The position numbers and the translations under genes are program-made. A stretch of 39,124 nucleotides of DNA from Deltaproteobacteria bacterium (GTDB lineage: Bacteria > Desulfobacterota > Syntrophia > Syntrophales > JAFGIO01), in the NCBI GenBank assembly GCA_016929555.1, contig JAFGIO010000131.1, positions 1 through 39,124 of the forward strand, written 5' to 3'. The notes below the pieces were generated by a model that searched no databases, was not told the DNA's origin, and saw only the letters and a program-made list of their open reading frames with translations. Below, in pieces: positions 7,035 to 14,678 of this stretch (within the stretch, counting starts at the first letter, position 1; each line of letters opens with the position of its first letter).

Positions 7035-8033
7035 TCATCCCTCCTCAGCATCCCATCGTTTCCTTGCCGCAGCCGTATCTTCATCTTTCTGTCTGGCCAT
7101 CGGGAGGGCGCCGTCAAGGGTCCGGAGCATCCTTTCCCGTTCCTCCGGCAGGCGGCCGTCGATATCCAGCAGATAGTAATTGAGGGCGAAATCGGAAACG
7201 ATCAGTTCGGAAGTCACATCGAGCGCCTCGATGAGCGCGCGGACCTCGGTTACGAGCCCCTCCAGCGTCTCCGTGGAGAATTCGCCCCTTCGGTTCTTTT
7301 CGGACAGCGGGACCCCGGGCACCATCCCCAGATTCAACGTCCGGAGGCGGATGAAATGGGGATGGATGCGGTTCAGGACCATCGCCGTCCCGCGGACGTG
7401 CTGGCGCCAACGCTCCCTGCCTCCCAGCCCCGGCATGACATACTCCGAAAGCTCGAATCCCGCCTCCACGACCTTCAGCCCCGACCGGATCATCTCATCG
7501 GCCGTCGTCCCCTTGTGAACGTATTCGAGAACATCGTCGTCGCCGCTTTCGAGACCGACGTGAAGCCTCGTCAGACCGGCCTGCCTAAGGATTTTCAGGT
7601 CCTCCGGCGATTTCCGAAGCAGCGTCTTCGCACGGGCGTAGGTGGTCACCCGTTCGAGCTTGGGAAAAGTTTCGTGGAGAAAGTCGAGGATCTCAACCAG
7701 ATCCTTCGTTTTCATGATGGGACTGTCTGCATCCCCGATGAAGACATGTTTGACGACGCCGTCGACCAGCCAGGGCATTCCGTTCGTCCTTGCCACCAGA
7801 CCGATCCGGTCCGCAGAGCCGATCCTTTCCGCCCATTCCAACATGCTGTCGGCCGCGGCCTTTGCCGCTTCGATGTCCTGCTTGACCTCCTGAAGGGATC
7901 TGATCGCGAACTTAGGCCCCCGGTAGTTGCCGCAGAACTCGCATCGGCCCCAGGGGCAGTTCCTCGTGGCCCTGAAGAGCAGACTGTAGGCTTCACTGGG
8001 CGGGCGCTGCGGAGGTATTTCCCAGAAGTGCAT
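7035..8033 (-). CDS. Radical SAM protein with CX4CX2C motif
   Basis: About 332 residues from the ATG at 8033. The cluster motif is CPWGRCEFC (C26, C31, C34), one residue longer than the classical CX3CX2C. A GDADSP segment, a TYARAKTL strand and LHVGLESGDD (typical of the HemN/Elp3-like radical SAM core) follow. The frame is open up to 8150, but the start at 8033 has AAAGGAAAG 8 nt upstream, and a good promoter at 8122-8150 lies downstream of the longer start, ruling that start out. It is divergent from the CoA transferase operon. The reaction is unknown; the sequence reads like an uncharacterised 'radical SAM protein' widespread in anaerobes. Confidence 0.85.
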   Translation of the reverse strand: MHFWEIPPQRPPSEAYSLLFRATRNCPWGRCEFCGNYRGPKFAIRSLQEVKQDIEAAKAAADSMLEWAERIGSADRIGLVARTNGMPWLVDGVVKHVFIGDADSPIMKTKDLVEILDFLHETFPKLERVTTYARAKTLLRKSPEDLKILRQAGLTRLHVGLESGDDDVLEYVHKGTTADEMIRSGLKVVEAGFELSEYVMPGLGGRERWRQHVRGTAMVLNRIHPHFIRLRTLNLGMVPGVPLSEKNRRGEFSTETLEGLVTEVRALIEALDVTSELIVSDFALNYYLLDIDGRLPEERERMLRTLDGALPMARQKDEDTAAARKRWDAEEG

Positions 8034-8121
8034 GGTCGGCTTTCCTTTATCTTCGCTCGATTCCTTTAACGCGGTGCTTTTCGGCCTCGGCCAAGACGCC
8101 GGGGGCTCACACATTATGGAA

Positions 8122-8150
8122 AGTATAAATACTCCCCGGCGGAAGATCAA
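8122..8150 (-). promoter_or_regulatory. Sigma70-type promoter for the radical SAM gene
   Basis: On the minus strand, TTGATC (8145-8150) and TATACT (8122-8127) are separated by exactly 17 nt. Transcription would start near 8113-8116, about 80 nt ahead of the ATG at 8033. Confidence 0.6.
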
Positions 8151-8176
8151 GGCAAAGCAGTTTTTTTACGGAGTCC

Positions 8177-8205
8177 TTTATTAATTGCCCTTTTTGCGCT
8201 AAGAT
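8177..8205 (+). promoter_or_regulatory. Weak candidate promoter for the CoA transferase operon
   Basis: TTTATT (8177-8182) and TAAGAT (8200-8205) are 17 nt apart, placed correctly for a gene starting at 8228 or 8270. Only 3/6 and 4/6 consensus matches, so this is tentative. Confidence 0.25.
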
Positions 8206-8269
8206 CGGCCGCGAAAACCAAAAGGGCATGAAGACCGAAAACCGGGCCTTCAGGGAACGCGCAACAGCC

Positions 8270-9484
8270 ATGGAAAAAACAACATCGAAGAAACCGCTGG
8301 AAGGGATTCGTGTGATCGACCTGACCAGGGTATTGGCGGGGCCCTTCTGCACGATGATCCTGAAGAACCTGGGCGCCGAGGTCATCAAGATCGAGCGGCC
8401 GCCAGCCGGGGACGAGGCCCGCTTCATCGGTCCCTTTTTCGGGGAGAACGGTAGCAAATCAGCCTATTTCATGAGCGTGAACGCCGGGAAGAAATCCCTG
8501 GCCCTCCATCTCGGGGAAACGAAGGGGAAGGAAATCCTGACCGGGCTCCTCCGGATATCCGATATCCTGGTGGAGAATTTCCGCCCCGGCGTCTTCAAGC
8601 GGCTCGGATTTTCCCGCCGGCGCATCGAAGAGATCAATCCCGACCTCATCTACGCCGCCGTCAGCGGCTTCGGCCACAGCGGTCCCGATACCCAGCGGCC
8701 CGCCTTCGACATGATCATCCAGGCCCTTTCGGGGATCATATCCATCACGGGACCCGAGGATGGACCTCAAACGCGCGTCGGCACCTCCATCTCCGATATT
8801 GTCGCCGGGATGTTCGCCGCCATCGGCATTCTTTCCGCTCTTTACAGGCGCAGCATCTCGCGGGGCGGCGCCATGATCGACGTGGCCATGCTGGACAGCA
8901 CCGTCGCCATCCTGGAAAACGCCATCGTCCGCTACCAGGCGGCGGGAAACGTTCCGGGACCCATCGGAACGAGGCATCCCTCGGCCACGCCTTTCGGAAG
9001 CTTCAAGACCCGCGATTCGGAAATCGTCATCACCGCCTGGACCGACAGGTTCTTCGCCGATCTGTGCGTACTGCTGGGAAGGCCGGAATTGAAGGACGAC
9101 GATCGTTTTAAAACGAACGACCTGCGGACGCTCAATGTCAAAGCGCTCACGGAGATCGTCAACGGGGTGCTCGCGACCGACACCACGGAGCAGTGGATGA
9201 AAAAGCTGGAGAAGCTCGATATTCCCTGCGCGAAGGTAAACACCATCGAAGACCTCTTCCGCTATGACCAGATTCATGAGCGGAACATGCTGGTTCCCGT
9301 GGACGGAGAGGAACCCTTCCGGATCGCGGGCAACCCCGTCAAGATCGTCGGTGTCCCCGATGACGGAACCGCAGGCCCCTATCCGAAACCGGGCGAACAT
9401 ACCGAAGCGATCCTCAGGGATCTGCTGGGATACAAGAGCGAGGATATTGAAAGGTTCCGTCGGGACGGCATCATAGGGAGATGA
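8270..9484 (+). CDS. CaiB/BaiF-type family III CoA transferase
   Basis: About 404 residues with the family III CoA transferase layout. The N-terminal LEGIRVIDLTRVLAGPF, the LGAEVIKIE strand and the RFIGPFF segment are present. LVENFRPGVFKRLGF and YAAVSGFGHSGPD follow, and the active-site region IDVAMLDS contains the Asp that forms the acyl anhydride/thioester intermediate in this family. The protein moves CoA between carboxylic acids; the acids are not identifiable. An upstream ATG at 8228 is in frame, but homologues begin close to the LEGIRVIDL strand, so I prefer 8270 with AGGGAA about 12 nt before it. Its stop overlaps the first possible start of the next gene (ATGA), so the two are an operon. 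Confidence 0.9.
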   Translation: MEKTTSKKPLEGIRVIDLTRVLAGPFCTMILKNLGAEVIKIERPPAGDEARFIGPFFGENGSKSAYFMSVNAGKKSLALHLGETKGKEILTGLLRISDILVENFRPGVFKRLGFSRRRIEEINPDLIYAAVSGFGHSGPDTQRPAFDMIIQALSGIISITGPEDGPQTRVGTSISDIVAGMFAAIGILSALYRRSISRGGAMIDVAMLDSTVAILENAIVRYQAAGNVPGPIGTRHPSATPFGSFKTRDSEIVITAWTDRFFADLCVLLGRPELKDDDRFKTNDLRTLNVKALTEIVNGVLATDTTEQWMKKLEKLDIPCAKVNTIEDLFRYDQIHERNMLVPVDGEEPFRIAGNPVKIVGVPDDGTAGPYPKPGEHTEAILRDLLGYKSEDIERFRRDGIIGR

Positions 9485-9486
9485 AT

Positions 9487-10302
9487 ATGAACACGGAGGA
9501 AAAGACGGCAGCGCAGTTCGTTCGCATGGAAAAACAAGGATTTATCGCGACACTGGTCCTCGATCGCCCGGAAAGGAAGAACTCCCTGAACATCGGGATG
9601 CTGATCAGGATCGCCGAGTACCTGGAGGAACTTTCCGCAACCGACGACATCAGGACGGTGATCATCCGGGGCGAAGGAGGAGAGTCCTTCTCTTCGGGCT
9701 ATACCATATCGGAGATCCCCAAGGACATCACGGACGAATACTTCGAGGCACTCAAGGGGAAAAATCCTTTGGACATCGGCCTATCCGCCATCGAGCGATA
9801 CCCCTACCCCGTCATCGCCATGATCGACGGCTATGCCCTGGGAGCGGGCTGCGAGCTTGCCATGACCTGCGACATCCGGGTGGCCTCGGAAGGTTCGCGT
9901 ATGGGGATTCCTCCCTCCCGGCTCGGGGTCATCTATCATCCCGCGGGCGTGCAGAAGTTCATCAACATCATGGGCCTCGCCAATGCGCAGGAGGCCCTGT
10001 ACACGGGCAGATTCTACGGAATGGAGCGGGCGAAGGAGATGGGGATGGTCAATTACGTGGTTCCCAAGGACGAGTTGCAGGCCTTCACATACAAGCTTGC
10101 CGAGGAAATCGCCGGCAACGCCCCCCTGTCCCTGAAAGGCCACAAAGAAATCTTCCGCAGGATCCTTCATTACCAGGGCCTTCGTCAGGAAGATTATCCA
10201 GAAATTGAGAAGCTGATCGCCGATGCCCTCAAAAGCGAGGATTTCAAAGACGGCGCTTCCGCCTTCTTCCAGAAGCGCAGGCCCCTCTTCAAGGGCCGCT
10301 AA
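9487..10302 (+). CDS. Enoyl-CoA hydratase/isomerase (crotonase) family protein
   Basis: About 271 residues with the crotonase fold. The first oxyanion-hole strand is GESFSSGYTISEI and the second is YALGAGCELAMTCD, which keeps the Glu equivalent to Glu144 of rat hydratase. The next catalytic position, normally PE in GQPE, reads MGIPPSRLGV, so the second catalytic Glu is missing. The enzyme may therefore be an isomerase, decarboxylase or hydrolase of the superfamily instead of a hydratase. Two ATGs (9481, 9487) are possible. The second has GGGAG at 6 nt spacing and is preferred; the first would overlap the CoA transferase stop. It lies between CoA transferase and nitroreductase in one transcription unit, which suggests acyl-CoA degradation or modification. 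Confidence 0.9.
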   Translation: MNTEEKTAAQFVRMEKQGFIATLVLDRPERKNSLNIGMLIRIAEYLEELSATDDIRTVIIRGEGGESFSSGYTISEIPKDITDEYFEALKGKNPLDIGLSAIERYPYPVIAMIDGYALGAGCELAMTCDIRVASEGSRMGIPPSRLGVIYHPAGVQKFINIMGLANAQEALYTGRFYGMERAKEMGMVNYVVPKDELQAFTYKLAEEIAGNAPLSLKGHKEIFRRILHYQGLRQEDYPEIEKLIADALKSEDFKDGASAFFQKRRPLFKGR

Positions 10303-10334
10303 ATCCATAACTCCCCAAAGAGCAGGAGGTTCCC

Positions 10335-11000
10335 ATGCAACTGTCCGACGCCATCAGGGAAAGACGAAGCATCAGAAAATTCAAGACGACCGAGGTTCCC
10401 GCCGCTTTGATTTCCGGGATTCTGGAGGAGGCCCGCTGGGCGCCCTCGGGCGGCAACATGCAATCGTGGACATTCTATGTGCTGACAGGCGGGCCGCTGG
10501 AGGAATTCAAAAAGGCAAATCTTCAAAAGACCCTGGACAAAGAAGCGCCATCGCCGGACGTTCCGATGTCGCCGGCGCTGCCCGACGAGCTCCGAAGAAG
10601 GTACATGGAATTCGCCGAAAGCATGTTCTCGTCCATTGGCGTGAAGCGAGAAGACAAGGAGGCGCGGGGCCGCCTGTACCAGTCCATGGCGACCCTTTGC
10701 GACGCCCCCTGCCTCATCGTCGGCTGCATCCCGAAAAGCCTTCCGCCCGATTACCCCATGTTCGATCTCGGACTCATCACGCAGACGATCTGCCTTCTGG
10801 CCCACGACAAGGGCCTGGGAACCCTGATCATGTACGCCGCGGTCCTTTACCCGGAGATCCTTCGAAAGATCGCTTCCATACCGGAAGACCGGAGGATCAT
10901 CGTCGGCGTGGCCCTGGGATATCCCGACCGGGAATCCCCTCTTAACCATTTCGAGAGGAAAAGAGCGGCTCTGAGCGAATTCGTGACCTGGATCAAGTAA
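10335..11000 (+). CDS. Nitroreductase family FMN-dependent oxidoreductase
   Basis: This 221-residue protein has the nitroreductase signatures: AIRERRSIRKF at the N-terminus (FMN phosphate and ring contacts), ARWAPSGGNMQSW, and a C-terminal GLGTLIMYAAVLYPEILRKI followed by IIVGVALGYPD. Family members are FMN dimers that reduce nitro groups, quinones, enones or flavins with NAD(P)H; some desaturate or dehalogenate substrates. A perfect AGGAGG lies 5 nt before the ATG. It follows the crotonase gene by 32 nt and probably shares its mRNA, so it may act on the same acyl-CoA-derived substrate, which is an inference from position. It converges on the Slp gene. Confidence 0.9.
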   Translation: MQLSDAIRERRSIRKFKTTEVPAALISGILEEARWAPSGGNMQSWTFYVLTGGPLEEFKKANLQKTLDKEAPSPDVPMSPALPDELRRRYMEFAESMFSSIGVKREDKEARGRLYQSMATLCDAPCLIVGCIPKSLPPDYPMFDLGLITQTICLLAHDKGLGTLIMYAAVLYPEILRKIASIPEDRRIIVGVALGYPDRESPLNHFERKRAALSEFVTWIK

Positions 11001-11079
11001 GCCATCGGCGACAGCGTATCGGCAGGACAAGCGAAAGCCAGCGCAGCATGAGCACGGAGTTTTACGAGTTTACCGGACG

Positions 11080-11592
11080 TCAGTATTGCAGGTAAGGATG
11101 AGGCCAGTGTGGGTAGTAGTGCGGCAGCACATAGAAATGATCGTCGTTGCGTTTTCCCCATAGGCGGATCTTCTTTGCCTGAATGACGGGATAACGGTAT
11201 TGGATCTCCCCCAGCGGGCGTGTTTCCATCCCGGCAATCTCACCGACAACGGTGATCTCCCTGCCCTTGGCGTAAATATCCGGATCGAGAAACTCGCGAG
11301 TGCGCAAGATGAAGCGGCCACTCGATACGTCGAGATCGGTCGGACGCTTCACCATATCGAGCTCGGTCTGCCTGACCATGATGAGCGTTTCATCCTTTTT
11401 GCTGAATGTCTCGATAATGACGCCCCCCCAAAGGACCGTCTTCTTCAGATAGCGCTCCGGCGCCATCCCTATTTCCCGGAACGGCCGCATCTCGTCCACC
11501 TGCTGCATCACCTGCCTGGTGAAGGGGCTGCAGGCGCCGATGACCAGAAAGGCCGATGCGAACAAAAACAGTAAAAGCGTCATTTTTTTCAT
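11080..11592 (-). CDS. Slp-family outer membrane lipoprotein
   Basis: About 170 residues beginning MKKMTLLLFLFASAF, with a lipobox ending IGAC (Cys21), so it is lipid-modified and probably sorted to the outer membrane. The mature part fits the Slp (starvation-inducible lipoprotein) family: VLWGGVIIETFSKKDETLI, then FILRTREFLDPDIYAKGREITVVGEIAG, then an IQYRYPVIQAKKIRLW end. An open frame continues upstream to 11697, but the signal peptide fixes the start at 11592, which has GGGGAAG about 6 nt before it. It follows the short-chain dehydrogenase gene by about 110 nt on the same strand. Slp proteins are linked to stationary phase and acid stress in enterobacteria; the role here is unknown. Confidence 0.85.
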   Translation of the reverse strand: MKKMTLLLFLFASAFLVIGACSPFTRQVMQQVDEMRPFREIGMAPERYLKKTVLWGGVIIETFSKKDETLIMVRQTELDMVKRPTDLDVSSGRFILRTREFLDPDIYAKGREITVVGEIAGMETRPLGEIQYRYPVIQAKKIRLWGKRNDDHFYVLPHYYPHWPHPYLQY

Positions 11593-11704
11593 CGGATTCT
11601 TCCCCCCCAATTCATGCCCCGCGTCTCCCTTGGGGCTGAATGGTTGTAGCCGTCCAAACGCGTCGCCGATATCAGCCTGATCGGATCTTCGTTGCACGTG
11701 TGGT

Positions 11705-12472
11705 TTACATTGCCGTATACCCGCCGTCTACAAAAAAAGTCTGGCCTGTGATGTACGTGGACAGGTCCGAAGCCAGCAGGAGGGCCGTTCCCACAACCTC
11801 ATCCGCCTGGCCGAATCGCCCCTGGGGAATGCGCTGCAGCACCATATCCATCAGGCCCTTGTTGTTCTGGATTCCCTTGGTTAAATCGGTATCGATGAAA
11901 CCGGGACCAATGGCATTGACCTGGATATTGAATTGCACCCAATCCAGAGCCAGACATTTGGTCAGCATGACAACAGCCCCCTTTGTGCTGCAGTAGGGAG
12001 CCCCACGGGCGGCCCCCCTCAGACCGTTGACGGACGTTATGTTGATGATCTTTCCACTCTTCTGATTTATCATCACCCGGCCCACCGTTTGGCAGCAGAG
12101 GAATAAGCCCTTCAGATTCACGTTCACGATTTCATCCCATTCCTCCTCCGTCACCAGCTCCGCCCTCTTGAAAATCGGGTTGATTCCGGCGCTGTTCACG
12201 AGAATATCGATGCGTCCGAACCGGCCCATCGTCTCGGAAACCAGTCGTTCAATCTGCTCTTTCCGGGCCACATCCGTACAGAGGGCGAAGGTTTTCCTGC
12301 CCATCCGCAGGATTTCCGCGGTGATGGCCTCTACATTTTCCAGGTTTCGGCTGGTTGCGACAACGTCGGCACCCGCCTGCGCAAGGCCCAAGGCAACAGC
12401 CCGGCCGATCCCTCGAGTACCACCCGTCACAATGGCTGCCCTGCCGGTCAAATCGAAACCAGAGTTTGTCAT
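11705..12472 (-). CDS. Short-chain dehydrogenase/reductase (FabG-like)
   Basis: A 255-residue classical SDR. The Rossmann motif TGGTRGIG sits at residues 16-23, NSAGIN marks the central strand, the catalytic Ser is in NITSVNG and the catalytic Tyr/Lys are in YCSTK. It ends with the usual TFFVDGGYTAM. NAD(P)H-dependent reduction of a keto group (or the reverse) is expected, with the substrate unknown. An Asp-rich rather than Arg-rich pocket is not obvious (VATSRNLE follows beta2, with Arg favouring NADPH). A good promoter lies 40-70 nt upstream. It is divergent from mgtE. Confidence 0.93.
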   Translation of the reverse strand: MTNSGFDLTGRAAIVTGGTRGIGRAVALGLAQAGADVVATSRNLENVEAITAEILRMGRKTFALCTDVARKEQIERLVSETMGRFGRIDILVNSAGINPIFKRAELVTEEEWDEIVNVNLKGLFLCCQTVGRVMINQKSGKIINITSVNGLRGAARGAPYCSTKGAVVMLTKCLALDWVQFNIQVNAIGPGFIDTDLTKGIQNNKGLMDMVLQRIPQGRFGQADEVVGTALLLASDLSTYITGQTFFVDGGYTAM

Positions 12473-12516
12473 TCCGGGCCTCCATCCCTCCTCAGGAAAA
12501 GCTGTTACGTGAATCG

Positions 12517-12545
12517 ATGGTAGGGCAGAAAAGGAATCGTGTCAA
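12517..12545 (-). promoter_or_regulatory. Sigma70-type promoter for the SDR gene
   Basis: TTGACA (12540-12545, minus strand) is a perfect -35, with TACCAT (12517-12522) 17 nt further. The start site would be near 12510, leaving a leader of about 38 nt. A tandem 10-mer lies immediately upstream of the -35. Confidence 0.65.
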
Positions 12546-12565
12546 TTCGATAATATTCGATAATA
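12546..12565. repeat. Tandem 10-bp repeat next to the SDR promoter
   Basis: TTCGATAATA occurs twice without a gap, at 12546-12555 and 12556-12565. The pair touches the -35 box of the SDR promoter on its upstream side and lies about 120 nt before mgtE on the other strand. It could be an A/T-rich UP element or a regulator site. Confidence 0.6.
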
Positions 12566-12683
12566 ATTGATCGGCTCTCCGTTCAGAAATTTCACGCGTA
12601 AAAACAATTGATAGACGGCGCTGCAAATGTTAATGGCATGCGTGTGATATTCAAAACCGTTATCCGATCGAAAAGGAAATCCC

Positions 12684-14036
12684 ATGAAGAGCCTCGAATT
12701 GTTCAAGCCGGAAATCAAGCAGTTGATACAGGACCAGCAATGGAACGATCTCAAGGATTTGCTCGCGGAGTTCCCGGCTCCGGACATTTCCGACCTGCTG
12801 GAGGATACCGATGAAGCGAAACGGATCCTTATCCTGAGACTGCTGCCCAGGGGGGAACTGCTCTCGGAAGTCTTTGCCCATATGGAGACAAAGCTGCAGT
12901 CAGACATCTTGCAGGCGTTGAGCGTCGAGGAAACCCGGTTGATTCTGTCCGAACTGAGTCCCGATGACAGAACCGACTTTCTGGAAAACCTGCCCGGGCA
13001 GGCCATCCAGAAACTGCTGACCCTCCTGAGCCCGGTGGATAGGCGTGAGTCCCTGCAACTTCTGGGCTACCCGAAGGAGACCGTCGGCCGGCTCATGACC
13101 CCCGATTATGTCGCCGTCCGTCCCGAATGGACCATCGAACAGGCCGTTGCGCACATTCGGGCCACCGGCATCAAGAGTGAAACGATCGATGTCATCTACG
13201 TTACGGACCGTTCAGGGAAGCTCCTGGATGCCCTCGAACTTCGACGGATTATCCTCGCCGAACCGCAGCAGTTGATCGAAGAAATCATGGATTATTCCGT
13301 CGTCAGCGTGCCGGCACTGGATGACCGAGAGAAGGCGGTCCAGCTGATCCGCCACTACGATCTTCTGGCATTGCCCGTCGTGGATGCGAGCGGTGTCCTC
13401 CTCGGTATCGTGACCGTCGATGACCTTTTCGACGTTGCCGAAGAAGAGACCACGGAAGATTTCCAGATATCGGCAGCCGTGGAACCCCTGAAGATGAGCT
13501 ATCGTGAATCCTCCGCCTTCTCACTTTACAGCAAACGGATTTTCTGGCTTGTCGCCCTGTTGGGCATCAGCATCGTGACGACAGGCATCATCGCCTCGCA
13601 GGAGGCTTCCCTGACCTCGGCGATCGCATTGGTTTTCTTCATACCGCTCCTTATCGGAGCGGGCGGCAACACAGGCAGCCAGTCGGCCACGCTGATGATC
13701 CGGGCTCTCGCTACAGGCGATATTCGTGAAGGACAGTTGATAGCAGCCTTCTTCCGGGAAATCGGAATCGGGATCCTGCTTGGCGTAACGATGGGCCTGG
13801 CAAGCTGGTTTCTGGGATTCTTCAAGGGGGGGATTCAAATCGCCTCCATCATATCTCTGGCCATGATCACCATCGTCGTGATCTCCAGCATCATCGGGTT
13901 CGCCCTTCCCTTGCTGCTGTTACGTCTCGGTATGGATCCGGCCATGGCAAGCAATCCCCTGATCTCATCCGTCATGGATATCCTGGGACTTTTGATCTAT
14001 TTTTCCATTGCTTCGCTCGTCCTCAACTCGGTCTGA
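12684..14036 (+). CDS. mgtE: Magnesium transporter MgtE
   Basis: A 450-residue protein with the three MgtE parts. The helical N domain covers about residues 10-125 and contains repeated acidic segments (LSPDDRTDFLENLP). Two CBS domains cover about 138-255, with RLMTPDYVAV at the start. The C-terminal membrane domain has five helices (about 280-450). The hallmark GAGGNTGSQSATL is present, and so is the pore-lining DPAMASNPLISSVMDILGLLIYF-type segment with the conserved Asp. It is a Mg2+ channel that closes when cytosolic Mg2+ is high. The ATG has AAGGAAAT just upstream. I see no Mg2+ riboswitch (M-box) in the 211-nt divergent spacer. It appears to be a single-gene unit. Confidence 0.96.
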   Translation: MKSLELFKPEIKQLIQDQQWNDLKDLLAEFPAPDISDLLEDTDEAKRILILRLLPRGELLSEVFAHMETKLQSDILQALSVEETRLILSELSPDDRTDFLENLPGQAIQKLLTLLSPVDRRESLQLLGYPKETVGRLMTPDYVAVRPEWTIEQAVAHIRATGIKSETIDVIYVTDRSGKLLDALELRRIILAEPQQLIEEIMDYSVVSVPALDDREKAVQLIRHYDLLALPVVDASGVLLGIVTVDDLFDVAEEETTEDFQISAAVEPLKMSYRESSAFSLYSKRIFWLVALLGISIVTTGIIASQEASLTSAIALVFFIPLLIGAGGNTGSQSATLMIRALATGDIREGQLIAAFFREIGIGILLGVTMGLASWFLGFFKGGIQIASIISLAMITIVVISSIIGFALPLLLLRLGMDPAMASNPLISSVMDILGLLIYFSIASLVLNSV

Positions 14037-14131
14037 GCTCGACCTTGGAGGTTCGCAGACCGTTCGATCCCGGGGATTCTCACTTCGTAAGACAATGCAT
14101 CCTGTTTATTCAAGCTGGAAAACCTCTGTCC

Positions 14132-14303
14132 CAAAGTTGATGACCTCGTAAAAAGCCACAAACCATGTCACCCCCTTGCAGCCTGCCCCCGCGAAGGCGG
14201 GGGAAAGCGGGTGTCCAGAATGTTTTAAAAATACTGGATTCCCGCTTTCGCGGGAATGACAAGATAGACCCTTTTTCGACTTTTTACGGGCACGTCAAAG
14301 TTG
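14132..14303 (+). repeat. Dispersed MITE-like element, copy B, with imperfect terminal inverted repeats
   Basis: This element (14140-14295) starts ATGACCTCGTAAAAAG and ends CTTTTTACGGGCACGT, which match as inverted repeats at 12 of 16 positions. The octamer CAAAGTTG lies on both sides (14132-14139 and 14296-14303), as a target duplication would. Inside are a GC-rich imperfect hairpin (CCCCCGC / GCGGGGG, 14187-14202) and the ATTCCCGC-TTTC-GCGGGAAT hairpin (14238-14257). Copy A at 6816-6950 is the same sequence inverted. It is non-coding. The rest of the 430-nt interval 14037-14466 shows no gene, only the terminator near 14421-14456. Confidence 0.8.
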
Positions 14304-14420
14304 GTAGCAACGTGATCATCAAAGCGACGGTCCTATTCGCTAACACCTTGCACCCGAAAGTAACAAAGCAGCATCCGATAGGATCGACAGCACCACATTC
14401 ATTGACACCCGAAACCCACC

Positions 14421-14456
14421 AAAGAAAAGGGGGTCAGCCATATATAGCTGACCCCC
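14421..14456 (-). terminator. Intrinsic terminator after tRNA-Glu
   Basis: GGGGGTCAGC (14429-14438) pairs perfectly with GCTGACCCCC (14447-14456) around an 8-nt loop. On the minus strand the stem is followed by TTTTCTTT. It lies 11 nt past the tRNA 3' end and closes the gltX-tRNA-Glu unit. Confidence 0.9.
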
Positions 14457-14466
14457 TGACATCATA

Positions 14467-14541
14467 TGGTAGTCCCACGGAGAGTTGAACTCCGGTTTCC
14501 GGCGTGAGAGGCCAGCGTCCTAACCACTAGACGATGGGACC
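14467..14541 (-). tRNA. tRNA-Glu (anticodon CTC)
   Basis: Read on the minus strand, the 75-nt gene folds as a cloverleaf. The acceptor is GGTCCCA with TGGGACT, the D arm is GTCT...GGAC, and the anticodon stem CTGGC/GCCGG encloses CTCTCAC with anticodon CTC. The T arm is CGGAG-TTCAACT-CTCCG, the discriminator is A and CCA is encoded. The 4-nt variable loop is typical of tRNA-Glu. With these limits the first pair is G1-U72, a wobble. It lies 137 nt downstream of gltX on the same strand. Confidence 0.93.
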
Positions 14542-14641
14542 ACAAAGCTAAGATAGGAAACCAGGATGTATTGCCGACTTTCAGGATACGGATACCTTTG
14601 CCTACAGACGATCCCCCGAATTTCCTTTAAATAGAGGTGAT

Positions 14642-14670
14642 TCAATAGTCAATCAGCGGCAAAAAGTCAA
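14642..14670 (-). promoter_or_regulatory. Candidate internal promoter for tRNA-Glu
   Basis: TTGACT (14665-14670, minus strand) and TATTGA (14642-14647) are 17 nt apart, just before and beyond the gltX stop. If used, it would give a precursor with a leader of about 95 nt. The -10 match is weak. Confidence 0.3.
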
Positions 14671-14678
14671 GGCCAAAA

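Noticed and set aside
8459-9400. 313-codon minus-strand frame opposite the CoA transferase
   Set aside because: Shadow of the real gene; aspartate- and glycine-rich low-information translation.
12566-12683. Mg2+ riboswitch (M-box) or strong promoter ahead of mgtE
   Set aside because: The leader is short and I see no conserved M-box elements; the possible promoters (TTGATA-17-TAATGG or an extended TGTGATATT) are too weak to list.
14165-14488. 107-codon plus-strand frame across copy B and the tRNA
   Set aside because: It runs through a mobile repeat, a terminator and the tRNA on the opposite strand.
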